A stretch of DNA of 64,000 bases from Clostridium facile (GCF_014297275.1 NZ_JACOQK010000001.1:1488001-1552000); one strand, 5' to 3'; positions 30,801 through 38,945 are shown, counted from the first letter of the stretch. The notes: a model not told the origin generated them from the letters alone. A program made the numbers and translations.

Positions 30801-32274
30801 CATCTGTATAGGTGATTTCCAATTTAGCCATCAATGCTTGTTTATCACCATAATAGTTATAGTTGGAAGAAGTATAAGTTTGGTAACCACTCCACCAGCC
30901 TTCACTTAGCTGGGCGCCGATAGCGTTTTCACCCTGCTGTAACATATCGGTTACATCATAGGTGTGATAAGCAATTCTTTCGCGGTATTCTTCGTTTCCT
31001 GGGTTGAACCAGTCATCGCCCATCCTTTCGCCGTTAATGTACATTTCATAAATACCTTGAGCGGTAACATACATTCTAGCGGAAGCGATTTCTTTATCTG
31101 CGTTAAATTCTGTACGTAACATTGGGGCAGAACCATAAGATGGGTCAGCATATGCTAAAACATCCGCATCAGCTTTTCCAACAGTAATCGTATTGTCATC
31201 ATTTACAGTAACGCCATCTAAACCATTAAAAATGTCATAGGTTGCGCCAATTTCTGCCCCAAACAGTGTACCAGTACCATAGCCCATATTTTCTACTGTC
31301 ATATTACTGTATGTAGCAGTTTCACCAGCTGGAACCGCAAAACCAATGGAATTTAAGTTCGGGAAGCTGTTATAGTTATGACCGCTACCCAATACATTTA
31401 ATGTGCGTTTGCTATCTACTGTTATATCGTCAATAACACAATCAATGTTGTTAATATTATTTACAGTAGCAATACGAATATTATGGGGGGCATGAGCATT
31501 TTCAGCGTTAATTACATTAGAAATATCAATTGTATAATCAACTTCTGCTGCATCATTTTCTACTTCTTGTCCTTTAGCTGGCATACCAACTACATAAATA
31601 TTCAATTTAGCTGCATTTGGATCAGTTACATCAATTTCATATTTAATATAGTTTTCCCCACCTTTACGCCAAATGTTCAGATATTCATCGTTTAGACGGA
31701 AATCATCTGCACCAAAAATAACAGATGCCTTTGTGCTTCCTTCAGGAATTGTTAAATCTGTTCTTAAATCAAACAGTGCTGCGGAAGTTGCATCCAAAGT
31801 CAGTTCATCCGCACCAATCCATTCTGCTCCATCCCAAGAAGTTCTTGTTGTATCCATCAAACCTGTTTCAAAAGTTTGTGGTTCAGAAGTATAGGTATCA
31901 CCAGCATCATCTGTAACAGTTACCGTCCAAGTATACTGGGTTTTTGGTTGCAACTCTGTACCTTCGTATTGAATAAAGGTAGAAGTGCTATCCTTTACCA
32001 CACCGGAATCCCAAACCACATTATTGTTATTGTCTTTTACAATAACCTGATAAGATTGCTGGTTAACTCCAATAATGTTGGAATCCATCTGCCAGCTAAA
32101 TTCTGGCTGTGCATCATCAATACCCAATGGTTGTACTAAGCCATCCGTTTTGAGATTAACCAGTTCCAAACGTTCGGTTGATGTCGCAAATACATTGGTA
32201 GCTGCCAGCATAGAACCAAGCAACGCTGTAGCTGTTACAACGGCAACAATTCGTGTTTTTAAACTTTTTGCCAT
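27838..32274 (-). CDS. Secreted, surface-anchored GH78 alpha-L-rhamnosidase
   Basis: Extracellular glycosidase expected to remove alpha-L-rhamnose from plant polysaccharides or glycosides. From ATG 32274 (AGAGGAG eight bases upstream) it has 1478 residues. Order: signal peptide (1-31, ...NVFA), Fn3-like domain (about 35-135), a jelly-roll rhamnosidase domain interrupted by a beta-rich insert (about 150-360), a second beta domain, an (alpha/alpha)6 catalytic barrel (about 700-1090) with DCPQRNERMGWTGDAQVF, C-terminal beta domain (about 1100-1200), FIVAR-type helical repeats (about 1230-1430), and AAKTGD, hydrophobic helix, RKKHNK. Within the catalytic motif D732 and E738 match the GH78 acid region. 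The C-terminal third closely resembles that of the GH127 protein at 5392. It is divergent from an AraC/cupin regulator, the likely controller. Confidence 0.9.
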   Translation of the reverse strand: MAKSLKTRIVAVVTATALLGSMLAATNVFATSTERLELVNLKTDGLVQPLGIDDAQPEFSWQMDSNIIGVNQQSYQVIVKDNNNNVVWDSGVVKDSTSTFIQYEGTELQPKTQYTWTVTVTDDAGDTYTSEPQTFETGLMDTTRTSWDGAEWIGADELTLDATSAALFDLRTDLTIPEGSTKASVIFGADDFRLNDEYLNIWRKGGENYIKYEIDVTDPNAAKLNIYVVGMPAKGQEVENDAAEVDYTIDISNVINAENAHAPHNIRIATVNNINNIDCVIDDITVDSKRTLNVLGSGHNYNSFPNLNSIGFAVPAGETATYSNMTVENMGYGTGTLFGAEIGATYDIFNGLDGVTVNDDNTITVGKADADVLAYADPSYGSAPMLRTEFNADKEIASARMYVTAQGIYEMYINGERMGDDWFNPGNEEYRERIAYHTYDVTDMLQQGENAIGAQLSEGWWSGYQTYTSSNYNYYGDKQALMAKLEITYTDGTTDTVVTDDATWDYYGDGPVEYGSFYQGERYNALKEQDGWSTVGYDDSAWRDATVIETREAFDDYELVTRYDEPAGIVNEIPVKEALGESRPGSGSYIYDMGENVIGVPQITIPDEYVDEGQEVTVRFAEILYPDNLAEYTDADIDGMLMTENYRAALSTDFYTAKDGDNVIEPHYTFHGYRYLEITGLKKELPAEYIKTLVLSSIETTATYDSSNALANRLFKNVQNSQTSNFLSLPTDCPQRNERMGWTGDAQVFSRAATYNADVYNFYRQWLVTLRDSQGENGSLPVTAPSYGKVTDGEVQVGHPGSGFMGISWDAALTLIPWQLYRQYGNTGIIEENIDAIYSYLNYLDANDMTYTNEAGESITEPSLTSKTGILADWLSRVSTDASLINNGVYIYLMDVASQMAEVVGKTDMATELRTRYDAAKEAWNNIYVDQETGKTQKTDGTIQDTEASYATALVYNVFNEANKAKAVENYVNIVKNPDPTFEDDNGKIPAYSITSGFSGTPNLVPALTQNGYIEDAYKLFEQTEYASWLYPVTQGATSVWERWNSYTVENGFGGNNSMNSFNHFSLGAISEWMMGYQLGITGDDANPGYQEFILQPTVGGTFTYANGSFESNYGEIYSGWTADNGSITSYSAVVPANTTATLYLPISEEQAATFENIDGVTYEGMAVNNETTVAKFTVEAGGYDFNITADGVSASIKDGYVSRDSQPTTNKGILNTVIAYAENAQASEEFENVIADVQKSFTTALDNAKAIAANDDATQEEIDAAWQTLLTEIHKLGFVKGDITSLQQLVTLGESYDMNDFVQAGQAEFKEALEAAQAILADKDNAMQAEIETAETNLLNAMLNLRYKADKSVLESVLAEANGKDASAYTAESYAVLTAAVAEANTVMENENATQEEVDAAVQSVQTAIDGLVAVDGTVPEETTPSTDDVATQTGQESTTTKANAAKTGDFAPIAGVVALMGIAGVSVMVLRKKHNK

Positions 32275-32342
32275 TTGTTTTCTCCTCTCTGCATAAATAA
32301 AAAAACAATTTTTTACTCCCCGCAATCCCTTGCGTTGGTTAA

Positions 32343-32348
32343 ATTATA
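32343..32348 (-). promoter_or_regulatory. -10 box of the GH78 gene (no good -35)
   Basis: TATAAT on the minus strand, about 70 bp before the start codon. The region 17 bp upstream (ATTAAA) is a poor -35, as is usual for promoters that need an activator such as the divergent AraC protein. Confidence 0.5.
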
Positions 32349-32466
32349 TCATATGGGCCATTTTATTTAATAGGACAGTTTTCACACTCTTGTAATATAA
32401 ATTGTATCATTTTTATGGATATTATACTTTTTTTATTTACTCAATTTTAAGATTAAAAATGATATA

Positions 32467-32495
32467 TTGACAATTTTTTTAACTATTGTTATGAT
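32467..32495 (+). promoter_or_regulatory. Promoter of the AraC/cupin regulator
   Basis: TTGACA (32467-32472), 17-bp spacer, TATGAT (32490-32495), 25 bp upstream of the start codon. Confidence 0.75.
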
Positions 32496-32520
32496 AAACA
32501 CAGGAAGGAAAGGGAAAATC

Positions 32521-33579
32521 ATGGAAAATAAATTAATAAAAAAACTGGATGTTATTGTACGGGATATTAGAAAAAATCCTATACATATGGTAAAATTTAA
32601 AGAACGCATAATTAATAACTCTAAACAGAAACAATCTGTCCAACTGGATCCCAATAAACCCTCTATATCTATCCGAAAAGAAAACAACTTCTTTGATGAT
32701 GATGAAAATATTACGATTTATTTAGACTTTTTAACGGAACAGTTTTTTCCCTGGAATACGACAAAAACTCCTTTAAAAGAACGCTGTAAAAAAGCAAAAT
32801 TACACCAGCATACTCACGAATTTTTTGAGTTTTATTATCTGCATTCCGGAACCTGTCATATCTATGTAGATGAATCTGAATTTATTTTACAGCCAGGGGC
32901 AATCTGGATTTTAAATACACAACTTGCCCATAACGTTGTATTAGATGACGAAACAACAAATCTTGTTAATATTTTAGTGCGAAAGTCCACCTTTATGGAT
33001 AGTTTGATTAACATGCTGGATACAGATGATCTGTTGTATCAGTTCTTTGTCAATTCTATCTATAGTCCAGTTGCTCAACCAAAATATATTTCATGCCAAT
33101 TAGAAGAGGATTGCGATCTATTATTTTTCCTCTATAAGTTGTTATCTACCTATTTGACTCAAGAACCGAACTGGCAATCTATGATGAAGGCGGTTTTAAG
33201 CGGTTTTCTGTTAGAGCTATCTTCACTATACCAAAAAAATAAAGTAATACAGAGTAATACGAAAGTTTTAAATATTTTAGATTTATTAAGTTATATTAAT
33301 TCTCATTTTATGACGGTTACATTAACTGAGTTATCTGATAAATTTCATTATTCTGCCAACTACATTTCCAGATTTATTTCCAAACAAACTGGACATGGGT
33401 TTGCGGAAACGGTAAATAAAATGAAATTAAATAAAGCAAAAGAAATGTTGGCAAATTCAGATTTTTCTACAGAGACCATTGCCGCTACCCTGGGTTATAG
33501 CGACCGACGTAGTTTTGAGCGTGCTTTTAAAAATGTTTTTCAAATTACACCAAAACAGTACCGTGATCAAATTGCTTAA
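32521..33579 (+). CDS. AraC-family regulator with cupin sensor domain
   Basis: Sugar-responsive transcription factor candidate, 352 residues from the ATG at 32521 (AAGGAAAGGG upstream). The N-terminal half holds a cupin-type ligand domain (about 85-150; HQHTHEFFEFYYLHSG and LNTQLAHNVV). The C-terminus holds two AraC helix-turn-helix motifs (about 250-350; LSDKFHYSANYISRFISK and IAATLGYSDRRSFERAFKNVFQITPKQYR). It is divergently transcribed from the GH78 gene with a shared 250-bp control region, so local regulation of rhamnoside use is likely (inferred). Its HTH half resembles the partial regulator at the right edge (63410). Confidence 0.88.
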   Translation: MENKLIKKLDVIVRDIRKNPIHMVKFKERIINNSKQKQSVQLDPNKPSISIRKENNFFDDDENITIYLDFLTEQFFPWNTTKTPLKERCKKAKLHQHTHEFFEFYYLHSGTCHIYVDESEFILQPGAIWILNTQLAHNVVLDDETTNLVNILVRKSTFMDSLINMLDTDDLLYQFFVNSIYSPVAQPKYISCQLEEDCDLLFFLYKLLSTYLTQEPNWQSMMKAVLSGFLLELSSLYQKNKVIQSNTKVLNILDLLSYINSHFMTVTLTELSDKFHYSANYISRFISKQTGHGFAETVNKMKLNKAKEMLANSDFSTETIAATLGYSDRRSFERAFKNVFQITPKQYRDQIA

Positions 33580-33593
33580 TGTATATCTAATAA

Positions 33594-33634
33594 TGAACCA
33601 GGCCCTATCAATTAAGATAGGACCTGGTTCATTT
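33594..33634. terminator. Bidirectional terminator between the AraC gene and pgsA
   Basis: Stem TGAACCAGG...CCTGGTTCA with an inner CCTATC/GATAGG pairing. It serves the convergent genes on both sides. Confidence 0.85.
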
Positions 33635-33641
33635 ATATGGT

Positions 33642-34214
33642 TTACTTTTGTTCTTGTTTTACTTCTTGGTACATTTTTACAAAAACCGGAATATATAAAA
33701 TAAAAGATAAAGCTAAGAAAAATCCTGTGGTCCAAAATAGCCCCATAATAATACGATAATCTAAATCTGGGAAAATCAACAGTATTACAACTACAACATC
33801 AAATACCGCAGTAGATAATTTACCATACCATTTTGCACCGCCAAGTTTTTTTCCATACTGGATTAAAATCAATCCGTTAATTCCCATAAATAATTCTTTT
33901 ACAACGAATAAAATTACCAGCCATATAATCTCTGGATATCGGAACACAAAACAAAAGATTACCGCAGCTTGAGTCAATTTATCTGCAATTGGATCCATTG
34001 CTTTTCCCAGTTCACTAATCTGATGGAATGTCCTTGCAATAAAGCCATCCAAAAAATCTGTAATCCCAGAAAGAATCAGTACACACCCAGCCCAACGTAT
34101 TTGAGTAGAATTTTCTGCTGTCAAATACAATGCAACAAAAATTGGAATCATCAAAAACCGAGCAGCAGATAAAAAATTAGGAATTGTAATAATGTCTTCT
34201 TTTTTTAACTTCAT
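33642..34214 (-). CDS. pgsA: CDP-diacylglycerol-glycerol-3-phosphate 3-phosphatidyltransferase
   Basis: Integral membrane enzyme that makes phosphatidylglycerol phosphate from CDP-diacylglycerol and glycerol-3-phosphate. It has 190 residues with about five membrane helices. The CDP-alcohol phosphotransferase signature DG-x2-AR-x8-G-x3-D-x3-D is visible in the segment from DGFIAR to MDPIADK. Length and signature fit PgsA; a cardiolipin synthase of the same superfamily is a less likely alternative. It stands alone between two terminators. Confidence 0.88.
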   Translation of the reverse strand: MKLKKEDIITIPNFLSAARFLMIPIFVALYLTAENSTQIRWAGCVLILSGITDFLDGFIARTFHQISELGKAMDPIADKLTQAAVIFCFVFRYPEIIWLVILFVVKELFMGINGLILIQYGKKLGGAKWYGKLSTAVFDVVVVILLIFPDLDYRIIMGLFWTTGFFLALSFILYIPVFVKMYQEVKQEQK

Positions 34215-34373
34215 ATATCCTTGCCTTCCTTAAAATTCATTTCTATTTTATTCATTGTAACAAATTTCTCTATAAAATGCACCGATTCCATTTAAATAAA
34301 AGTAAACAATTCATGAACGACATAACTTTGTCTGCAGATCTAAAACTGTATTCATTAAGCCACATAATAAAAG

Positions 34374-34402
34374 AAAAGGGATATTATTGTAATATCCCTT
34401 TT
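34374..34402 (-). terminator. Terminator after dapL
   Basis: Stem AAAAGGGATATTA with complement, flanked by T-rich sequence on the minus strand. It ends the dapF-dapL transcript. Confidence 0.85.
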
Positions 34403-34412
34403 CTTTTATGCT

Positions 34413-35621
34413 TCATTTCGTTAAGTCCGGCAACTCATTTAATTGAAAAAGATTGTAAAAACGTTCCATCGCTTCTATAGTATCCTCATAACTGGAAAAA
34501 GCAGAAAAACGAAAATACCCTGCTCCATTCTTTCCAAAACCTTCTCCAGGTGTTCCAACCACTTGAATTTTTTCTAAAAGATAGTCAAGAAATTCCCAAG
34601 AACTCATCTGATGCGGGCAACGAATCCATACATAAGGAGAATTTTTTCCTCCCGTATACCAAATATTTAAACGTTCCATTGTATCAGCCATAAGTTTAGC
34701 ATTGCGTTTATAATACTCGATATTTTTCTTTGTCTGCCTTTGTCCTTCTGCGGAAAAAACAGCCTTTGCAGCCCGTTGCACCACATAAGACACCCCATTA
34801 AATTTAGTAGTCTGGCGCCTTAACCAAAGATGATTAATGGAAACATCTTGAAAATGCAAAGCCATCGGGACAATGGTATATCCACATCTGGTACCAGTAA
34901 ACCCCGCGGTTTTAGAAAAGGAACAAAATTCGATAGCACATTGTTTTGCATCTTCAATTTCATAGATACTATGGGGGCTATCGTCCGAAATAAACGCCTC
35001 ATAAGCGGCGTCAAAAAGAATCAAGCTATTGTGGGATAACGCAAAATCCACCCATTCTTTTAACTGTGCTTTGCTATAAGCCGCTCCTGTTGGATTATTT
35101 GGAGAACATAAATAAATAATATCTCCTTGTATATTTTCTTGAGGCATTGGCAAAAAATGATTATCCTGGTCTGCTTTTAAATAGATAATCTTTCGTCCAT
35201 CCATAATATTGGTATCCACATATACTGGATAAACAGGGTCCGGTATTAAAACAGTATTCTCTTTTGAAAATAAGTCCAATATATTTCCCAGGTCACTTTT
35301 GGCACCATCAGAAACAAACACTTCATCTTCTTCCAAAAAAACACCAAATGTTTGATAGTATTCCATAATTGGCTTTTTCAGGAAACTATATCCCTGTTCT
35401 GGTCCATAGCCGTGAAATGTTTCCGCTTTTCCCATTTCCGCAACCGCTTCCTGCATTTCTGTAATAACAGCTGGACAAAGCGGCAAACTAACATCTCCAA
35501 TTCCCATTCGTATTATTTTTTTACCTGGATGTTCATTTTCATAATTCTTTACCCTTTTTGCGATATCAAAGAATAAATAGCTCTCTTTTAAATTTAAGTA
35601 ATTTTTATTTATCTGTGTCAT
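34413..35621 (-). CDS. dapL: LL-diaminopimelate aminotransferase
   Basis: PLP aminotransferase converting tetrahydrodipicolinate directly to LL-2,6-diaminopimelate in the short lysine/peptidoglycan pathway. It has 402 residues. DapL-type signatures: GIGDVSLPLCPAV near the N-terminus, HGYGPEQGYSFLK, LCSPNNPTGAAY and the PLP lysine K237 in FSKTAGFTGTRCGY. It overlaps the dapF stop by 4 bp (ATGA), so the two are coupled and act in consecutive steps. That pairing strengthens the assignment. Confidence 0.95.
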   Translation of the reverse strand: MTQINKNYLNLKESYLFFDIAKRVKNYENEHPGKKIIRMGIGDVSLPLCPAVITEMQEAVAEMGKAETFHGYGPEQGYSFLKKPIMEYYQTFGVFLEEDEVFVSDGAKSDLGNILDLFSKENTVLIPDPVYPVYVDTNIMDGRKIIYLKADQDNHFLPMPQENIQGDIIYLCSPNNPTGAAYSKAQLKEWVDFALSHNSLILFDAAYEAFISDDSPHSIYEIEDAKQCAIEFCSFSKTAGFTGTRCGYTIVPMALHFQDVSINHLWLRRQTTKFNGVSYVVQRAAKAVFSAEGQRQTKKNIEYYKRNAKLMADTMERLNIWYTGGKNSPYVWIRCPHQMSSWEFLDYLLEKIQVVGTPGEGFGKNGAGYFRFSAFSSYEDTIEAMERFYNLFQLNELPDLTK

Positions 35622-36418
35622 GAAAAATCCTCCTCATTGATTTCCCCGTCAAATACAAAAGCTGCTGGCCCAGTCATAATTAAATCCTTACCATAAGAAA
35701 TATGGAGAGGTCCACCTTTTAATAAAACAGTTACATCTTGGTCACAGAATCCGTTTTCTACTGCCGCGACAACACTAGCACAAGCTCCTGTTCCACAAGC
35801 CATGGTTTCGCCACTGCCCCGCTCCCAAACTCTCATTTTTATGAAATTACGGTTTATCAATTCCACAAATTCTACGTTGGTCCGCTCTGGAAATTTTTCA
35901 TTTACTTCAATCTTTCTACCTGGCGTCTCTAGATCCATTTCGTCAATATTATGGGAAAAAATAACACAATGAGGATTTCCCACGGAAACATCTGTGTACT
36001 GGTATTCAACTCCATCAATAATCAATGTTGCGTTTACATCCCGCACTTTGGGTTCTCCCATATTTACGGATACAGAAGTTACTTTCTTATCTTGTACCTG
36101 CAACTGAAGCTGTTTTACACCGCTTAATGTTTCTAATGTAAGTTCGGTTTTATCTGTTAATCCACGTTCGTATACATATTTTCCTATGCATCGGCTTGCA
36201 TTTCCGCACATTTTTCCTTCGCTGCCATCAGCATTGAACATACGCATCCTAAAATCCGCAATTTCAGAAGGCAATATTAAAACAATTCCATCTGCCCCTA
36301 TACCAAAATGGTATTGGGATAATTGAATGGAGAGTTCCTCAGGATGTCCAATCTCCTTTTCCATACAGTTAAAATAGATATAGTCATTCCCTAATCCCTG
36401 CATTTTTGTAAATTTCAT
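35618..36418 (-). CDS. dapF: Diaminopimelate epimerase
   Basis: Cofactor-independent epimerase converting LL- to meso-diaminopimelate for lysine and cell wall. It has 266 residues. The two catalytic cysteines are C71 in MCGNASRC and C208 in MACGTGACAS. N-terminal MQGLGNDYIYFN is typical. It overlaps dapL by 4 bp. Only 47 bp separate it from the ANTAR gene, with no terminator between, so it may also be transcribed from the GS/ANTAR promoter. Confidence 0.96.
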   Translation of the reverse strand: MKFTKMQGLGNDYIYFNCMEKEIGHPEELSIQLSQYHFGIGADGIVLILPSEIADFRMRMFNADGSEGKMCGNASRCIGKYVYERGLTDKTELTLETLSGVKQLQLQVQDKKVTSVSVNMGEPKVRDVNATLIIDGVEYQYTDVSVGNPHCVIFSHNIDEMDLETPGRKIEVNEKFPERTNVEFVELINRNFIKMRVWERGSGETMACGTGACASVVAAVENGFCDQDVTVLLKGGPLHISYGKDLIMTGPAAFVFDGEINEEDFS

Positions 36419-36465
36419 TCTAAACTAATTCCTTTCAAAAAGATATTTTACTTCACTGGTATCAT

Positions 36466-37053
36466 CTAATTTTCATATGTTTTAATAATATCTTCCGCAA
36501 CTTTTCTGCGCTTTACGCAGGTATCCATTGCCCTTTTTTCAATATAACGATGAGCTTCTGATTCACTCATTTTTAGCTGTTCGATTAACAATAATTTCGC
36601 CCGATTTACAAGGCGAATATCCTCCATTTTGCTTTGTAGACTAGATGCCTTTGTTTCTAAAGCTCTAATTTTTTGCTGCATTGCCACCAAAAGCTTTATG
36701 GATTGAAACACCATTTGCTTGCTAACCGGTTTTGGCAGTGTTAAAATTCCGTAATTTTCTACCTGTTGACAGATGGCGTCCTGTATTTCCGATTTTACAA
36801 AAATCAAAATACCACAATTTTGTTTTTCCGCTAATTCAATTGCAAAATGGATGCCAAAATCATCTGACAATGGTGTATTTACAATTACAATACGAAAACT
36901 ACGATCTACCAATATACGCTTTGCTTCCCCTACAGTTGTGACAGAACATAATGGTGAAAATTCACTTTTTGGTAACAGCTCCATAAATTGCTGATAAAAT
37001 TTTTTACTTGACGAAACAACCAATACACTGTTAAGGTCCTTGTTTTGCACCAT
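36466..37053 (-). CDS. ANTAR-domain RNA-binding antiterminator with degenerate receiver domain
   Basis: Predicted transcription antitermination protein, 195 residues. An N-terminal response-regulator-like domain (about 8-120) is followed by a coiled linker (about 120-140) and a C-terminal three-helix ANTAR domain (about 140-190; NRAKLLLIEQLKMSESEAH, RAMDTCVKRRKVAEDII). Known ANTAR proteins bind two hairpins with 6-nt loops that carry A1 and G4 and so prevent a terminator. Here the phospho-acceptor aspartate of the receiver is replaced by N59 (IVIVNTP) and the acidic pair near strand 1 is serines (VVSSSKK), while K (LPKPV) remains. Phosphorylation is therefore unlikely, and a protein partner or ligand would be the switch. 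It lies 52 bp downstream of a type I GS homologue. Matching hairpins precede this operon, glnN and asnB. Confidence 0.88.
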   Translation of the reverse strand: MVQNKDLNSVLVVSSSKKFYQQFMELLPKSEFSPLCSVTTVGEAKRILVDRSFRIVIVNTPLSDDFGIHFAIELAEKQNCGILIFVKSEIQDAICQQVENYGILTLPKPVSKQMVFQSIKLLVAMQQKIRALETKASSLQSKMEDIRLVNRAKLLLIEQLKMSESEAHRYIEKRAMDTCVKRRKVAEDIIKTYEN

Positions 37054-37105
37054 ATGGAGCGTCTCCTTTCTTCTTTTTTCTGAACAAAAATCTGTTGTGG
37101 CAATC

Positions 37106-38296
37106 CTAATCCAGGATATCAGGGATATATTGTTGGATTAAACTGCTTTGATTTGCTTGTTCTATCGCTTCTTTTAAATTGGCAGGCAGTTTTTCGAGAG
37201 TATCTGTAACAGATTGGTCTGCTATAAATAAATTTTGATCCAATGGTTCACATAGTGGAATTTGTTTTCGGATGCCATCTAATCCAGCATAAATCAATAA
37301 TGCATAAGCAATATATGGATTTGTAGTAGGATCTGGGGAACGCAATTCAAACCGTACATATTCCCCTTTTGCCGCTGGAATGCGAATTAATTGGGAACGA
37401 TTTTCAGAAGACCAGGTAATGTATTTGGGTGCCTTTTTCTCTCCAAGGCGAAGATAAGATTCCTCTGTTGGATTTAAATAAGCTGATATTTCTCTTATAT
37501 ACTTTAAAACTCCTGCCATAAAAGCATCGGAATCTTTTTTCCCATTAGGGCTTTTAATCGAAATATTGATGTGCATTCCATTTCCGCTCTGGTTTTTTAG
37601 TGGTTTTGGGGAAAAAGAGGCATAAAGTCCATTTTGCATAGCAATGGTTTTTACTACAGATTTAAAAGTAACCGCATTATCCGCTGCTGATAGCGCATCA
37701 CTATAGCGGAAATCAATTTCATTTTGTCCAGGCCCTTCCTCATGATGGGAACTCTCCGGCTGTATCCCCATGCTTTCCAGTGTCAAGCAAACTTCTCGAC
37801 GGATATTTTCCCCTTTATCCTCTGGAGCAATGTCCATATAGCTAGCCTGGTCAAAAGGAATTTTGGTTGGATTTCCTTCCTCATCTGTGATAAACAAATA
37901 AAACTCAAATTCAACGCCAAAATAGCAGGAAATATTCCGTTTTTCCGCTTCCGCAATTGCCTGTTTTAGTAAATAGCGGCTGTCACGTCGGAAGGGTTTT
38001 CCGTCAGGATAACGGATATCACAGTACATCCTTACCACTCTTCCCTGTGCTGGACGCCATGGCAATACAGACAAAGTTGAGGGGTCAGGAAATAAAAATA
38101 AATCGGATTTTACTTCATTACCGAATCCATAGATGGCGGAAGCATCAAACGAGATCCCATATTCAAAGGCGCGTTTTAGCTCCGAAGGCATAATCGAAAT
38201 ATTCTTTTGGTTTCCTGCTAAATCACAAAATGCTAAACGGATAAATTTAACATCCTCTTCCTCGCAATATGTCATAACTTCATGGTAAGAATACAT
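37106..38296 (-). CDS. Short type I glutamine synthetase homologue
   Basis: Homologue of GlnA (GS-I), which makes glutamine from glutamate, ammonia and ATP. It has 396 residues versus about 440-470 for usual GS-I. Family motifs present: FDASAIYGF (usually FDGSSIEGF), GVEFEFYLF, EGPGQNEIDF (usually PGQHEIDF), SGNGMHINIS, NRSQLIRIPA and ELRSPDPTTNPY. The protein ends at QQYIPDILD, so the C-terminal helix that ties the two hexamer rings together in GS-I is missing. These substitutions and the truncation make a reduced or altered enzyme, or a sensor role, possible. A catalytic GS-III (glnN) is encoded next door. The ATG at 38296 has AAAGGATG upstream. It forms an operon with the ANTAR gene. Confidence 0.85.
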   Translation of the reverse strand: MYSYHEVMTYCEEEDVKFIRLAFCDLAGNQKNISIMPSELKRAFEYGISFDASAIYGFGNEVKSDLFLFPDPSTLSVLPWRPAQGRVVRMYCDIRYPDGKPFRRDSRYLLKQAIAEAEKRNISCYFGVEFEFYLFITDEEGNPTKIPFDQASYMDIAPEDKGENIRREVCLTLESMGIQPESSHHEEGPGQNEIDFRYSDALSAADNAVTFKSVVKTIAMQNGLYASFSPKPLKNQSGNGMHINISIKSPNGKKDSDAFMAGVLKYIREISAYLNPTEESYLRLGEKKAPKYITWSSENRSQLIRIPAAKGEYVRFELRSPDPTTNPYIAYALLIYAGLDGIRKQIPLCEPLDQNLFIADQSVTDTLEKLPANLKEAIEQANQSSLIQQYIPDILD

Positions 38297-38565
38297 ATTG
38301 TTTCATCCTTTCTATCAGTAATTTTTAAAATATAATATATCTAACCAGTTTCCTATTACAAATATTTATTAATAGTGCTGTAATATTGTGATTCTATATT
38401 TTTAAATACAAAAGGTAAGCGTAATCAATTACATAATCATACATTATTTTTTATATCTTTAAATCTATATATGATAAATTGCCTATGAATTATATTTTCA
38501 AAACTAAACCTGATTGCGATATTAAGTTCTTTTTGATAGTACACATTCTATTTTTGAAAAATATG
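38297..38565 (-). other. Long AT-rich leader of the GS-I/ANTAR operon
   Basis: About 270 nt between the leader terminator and the GS-I start. No coding frame or clear structured element. It would be transcribed only after antitermination, unless a promoter exists here that I could not see. Confidence 0.45.
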
Positions 38566-38632
38566 TAAAAAGCGTCCATCAATATACAAAAAAGAAAAAT
38601 TCATTTTTGTATATTATGAACGCCATTGCTCA
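38566..38632 (-). promoter_or_regulatory. Hexaloop hairpin and overlapping terminator, GS-I/ANTAR leader
   Basis: Minus strand. A hairpin TGAGC-AATGGC-GTTCA (38617-38632; loop 38622-38627, A at position 1, G at position 4) overlaps the 5' arm of a long intrinsic terminator (GCGTTCA...TGGACGC plus an inner AATATACAAAAA stem, 38572-38623) that ends in TTTTT. Forming the hexaloop hairpin would break the base of the terminator, which is the known logic of ANTAR antitermination. A second strong hexaloop was not found here. Confidence 0.72.
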
Positions 38633-38656
38633 CTTCATGATTTAATTTATAGTTTT

Positions 38657-38685
38657 ATTATATGGCTACCATTTTTATTTGTCAA
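38657..38685 (-). promoter_or_regulatory. Promoter of the GS-I/ANTAR operon
   Basis: TTGACA (38680-38685), 17-bp spacer, TATAAT (38657-38662): perfect consensus on the minus strand. The start is predicted near 38650, about 18 nt before the hexaloop hairpin. Confidence 0.85.
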
Positions 38686-38842
38686 TAGAAAAAGATTAAT
38701 TATTTAACAAGACTGTGAAATGGTATAATTTCCTTAATAGATGAACAAATAAAATACAGCAAAAAAGCCATAAATATGCCTGAGAAAAAGATTATCTCCG
38801 CAATTTCATGTCATACCAACCATATTTACTTTTAAAAAAAGG

Positions 38843-38871
38843 TTGACAAGTCTTAAAGTGGGGTGTATACT
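38843..38871 (+). promoter_or_regulatory. Promoter of glnN
   Basis: TTGACA (38843-38848), 17-bp spacer, TATACT (38866-38871). The start is predicted near 38878, about 8 nt before the first hexaloop hairpin. The leader to the glnN start is about 240 nt. Confidence 0.85.
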
Positions 38872-38885
38872 ATATCACATACAAA

Positions 38886-38937
38886 CGGCAATGGTGTCGC
38901 AGTAATTTTAAGCTACTGCTATACCATTGTTTTTTTA
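38886..38937 (+). promoter_or_regulatory. Hexaloop hairpin 1 and overlapping terminator, glnN leader
   Basis: CGGC-AATGGT-GTCG (38886-38899; loop A1 at 38890, G4 at 38893) lies inside the 5' arm of a nearly continuous 16-bp stem (CAATGGTGTCGCAGTA with TACTGCTATACCATTG, one mismatch) followed by eight T. The two structures exclude each other, as expected of an ANTAR-controlled attenuator. Confidence 0.75.
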
Positions 38938-38945
38938 TAGTAAAT

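Noticed and set aside
38881..38940. Fluoride (crcB-type) riboswitch in the glnN leader because of GGCAATGGTGTCGC
   Set aside because: The second conserved part (GATG with its pseudoknot partner) is missing, and the same AATGG loop recurs in the other nitrogen leaders, which fits an ANTAR site better.
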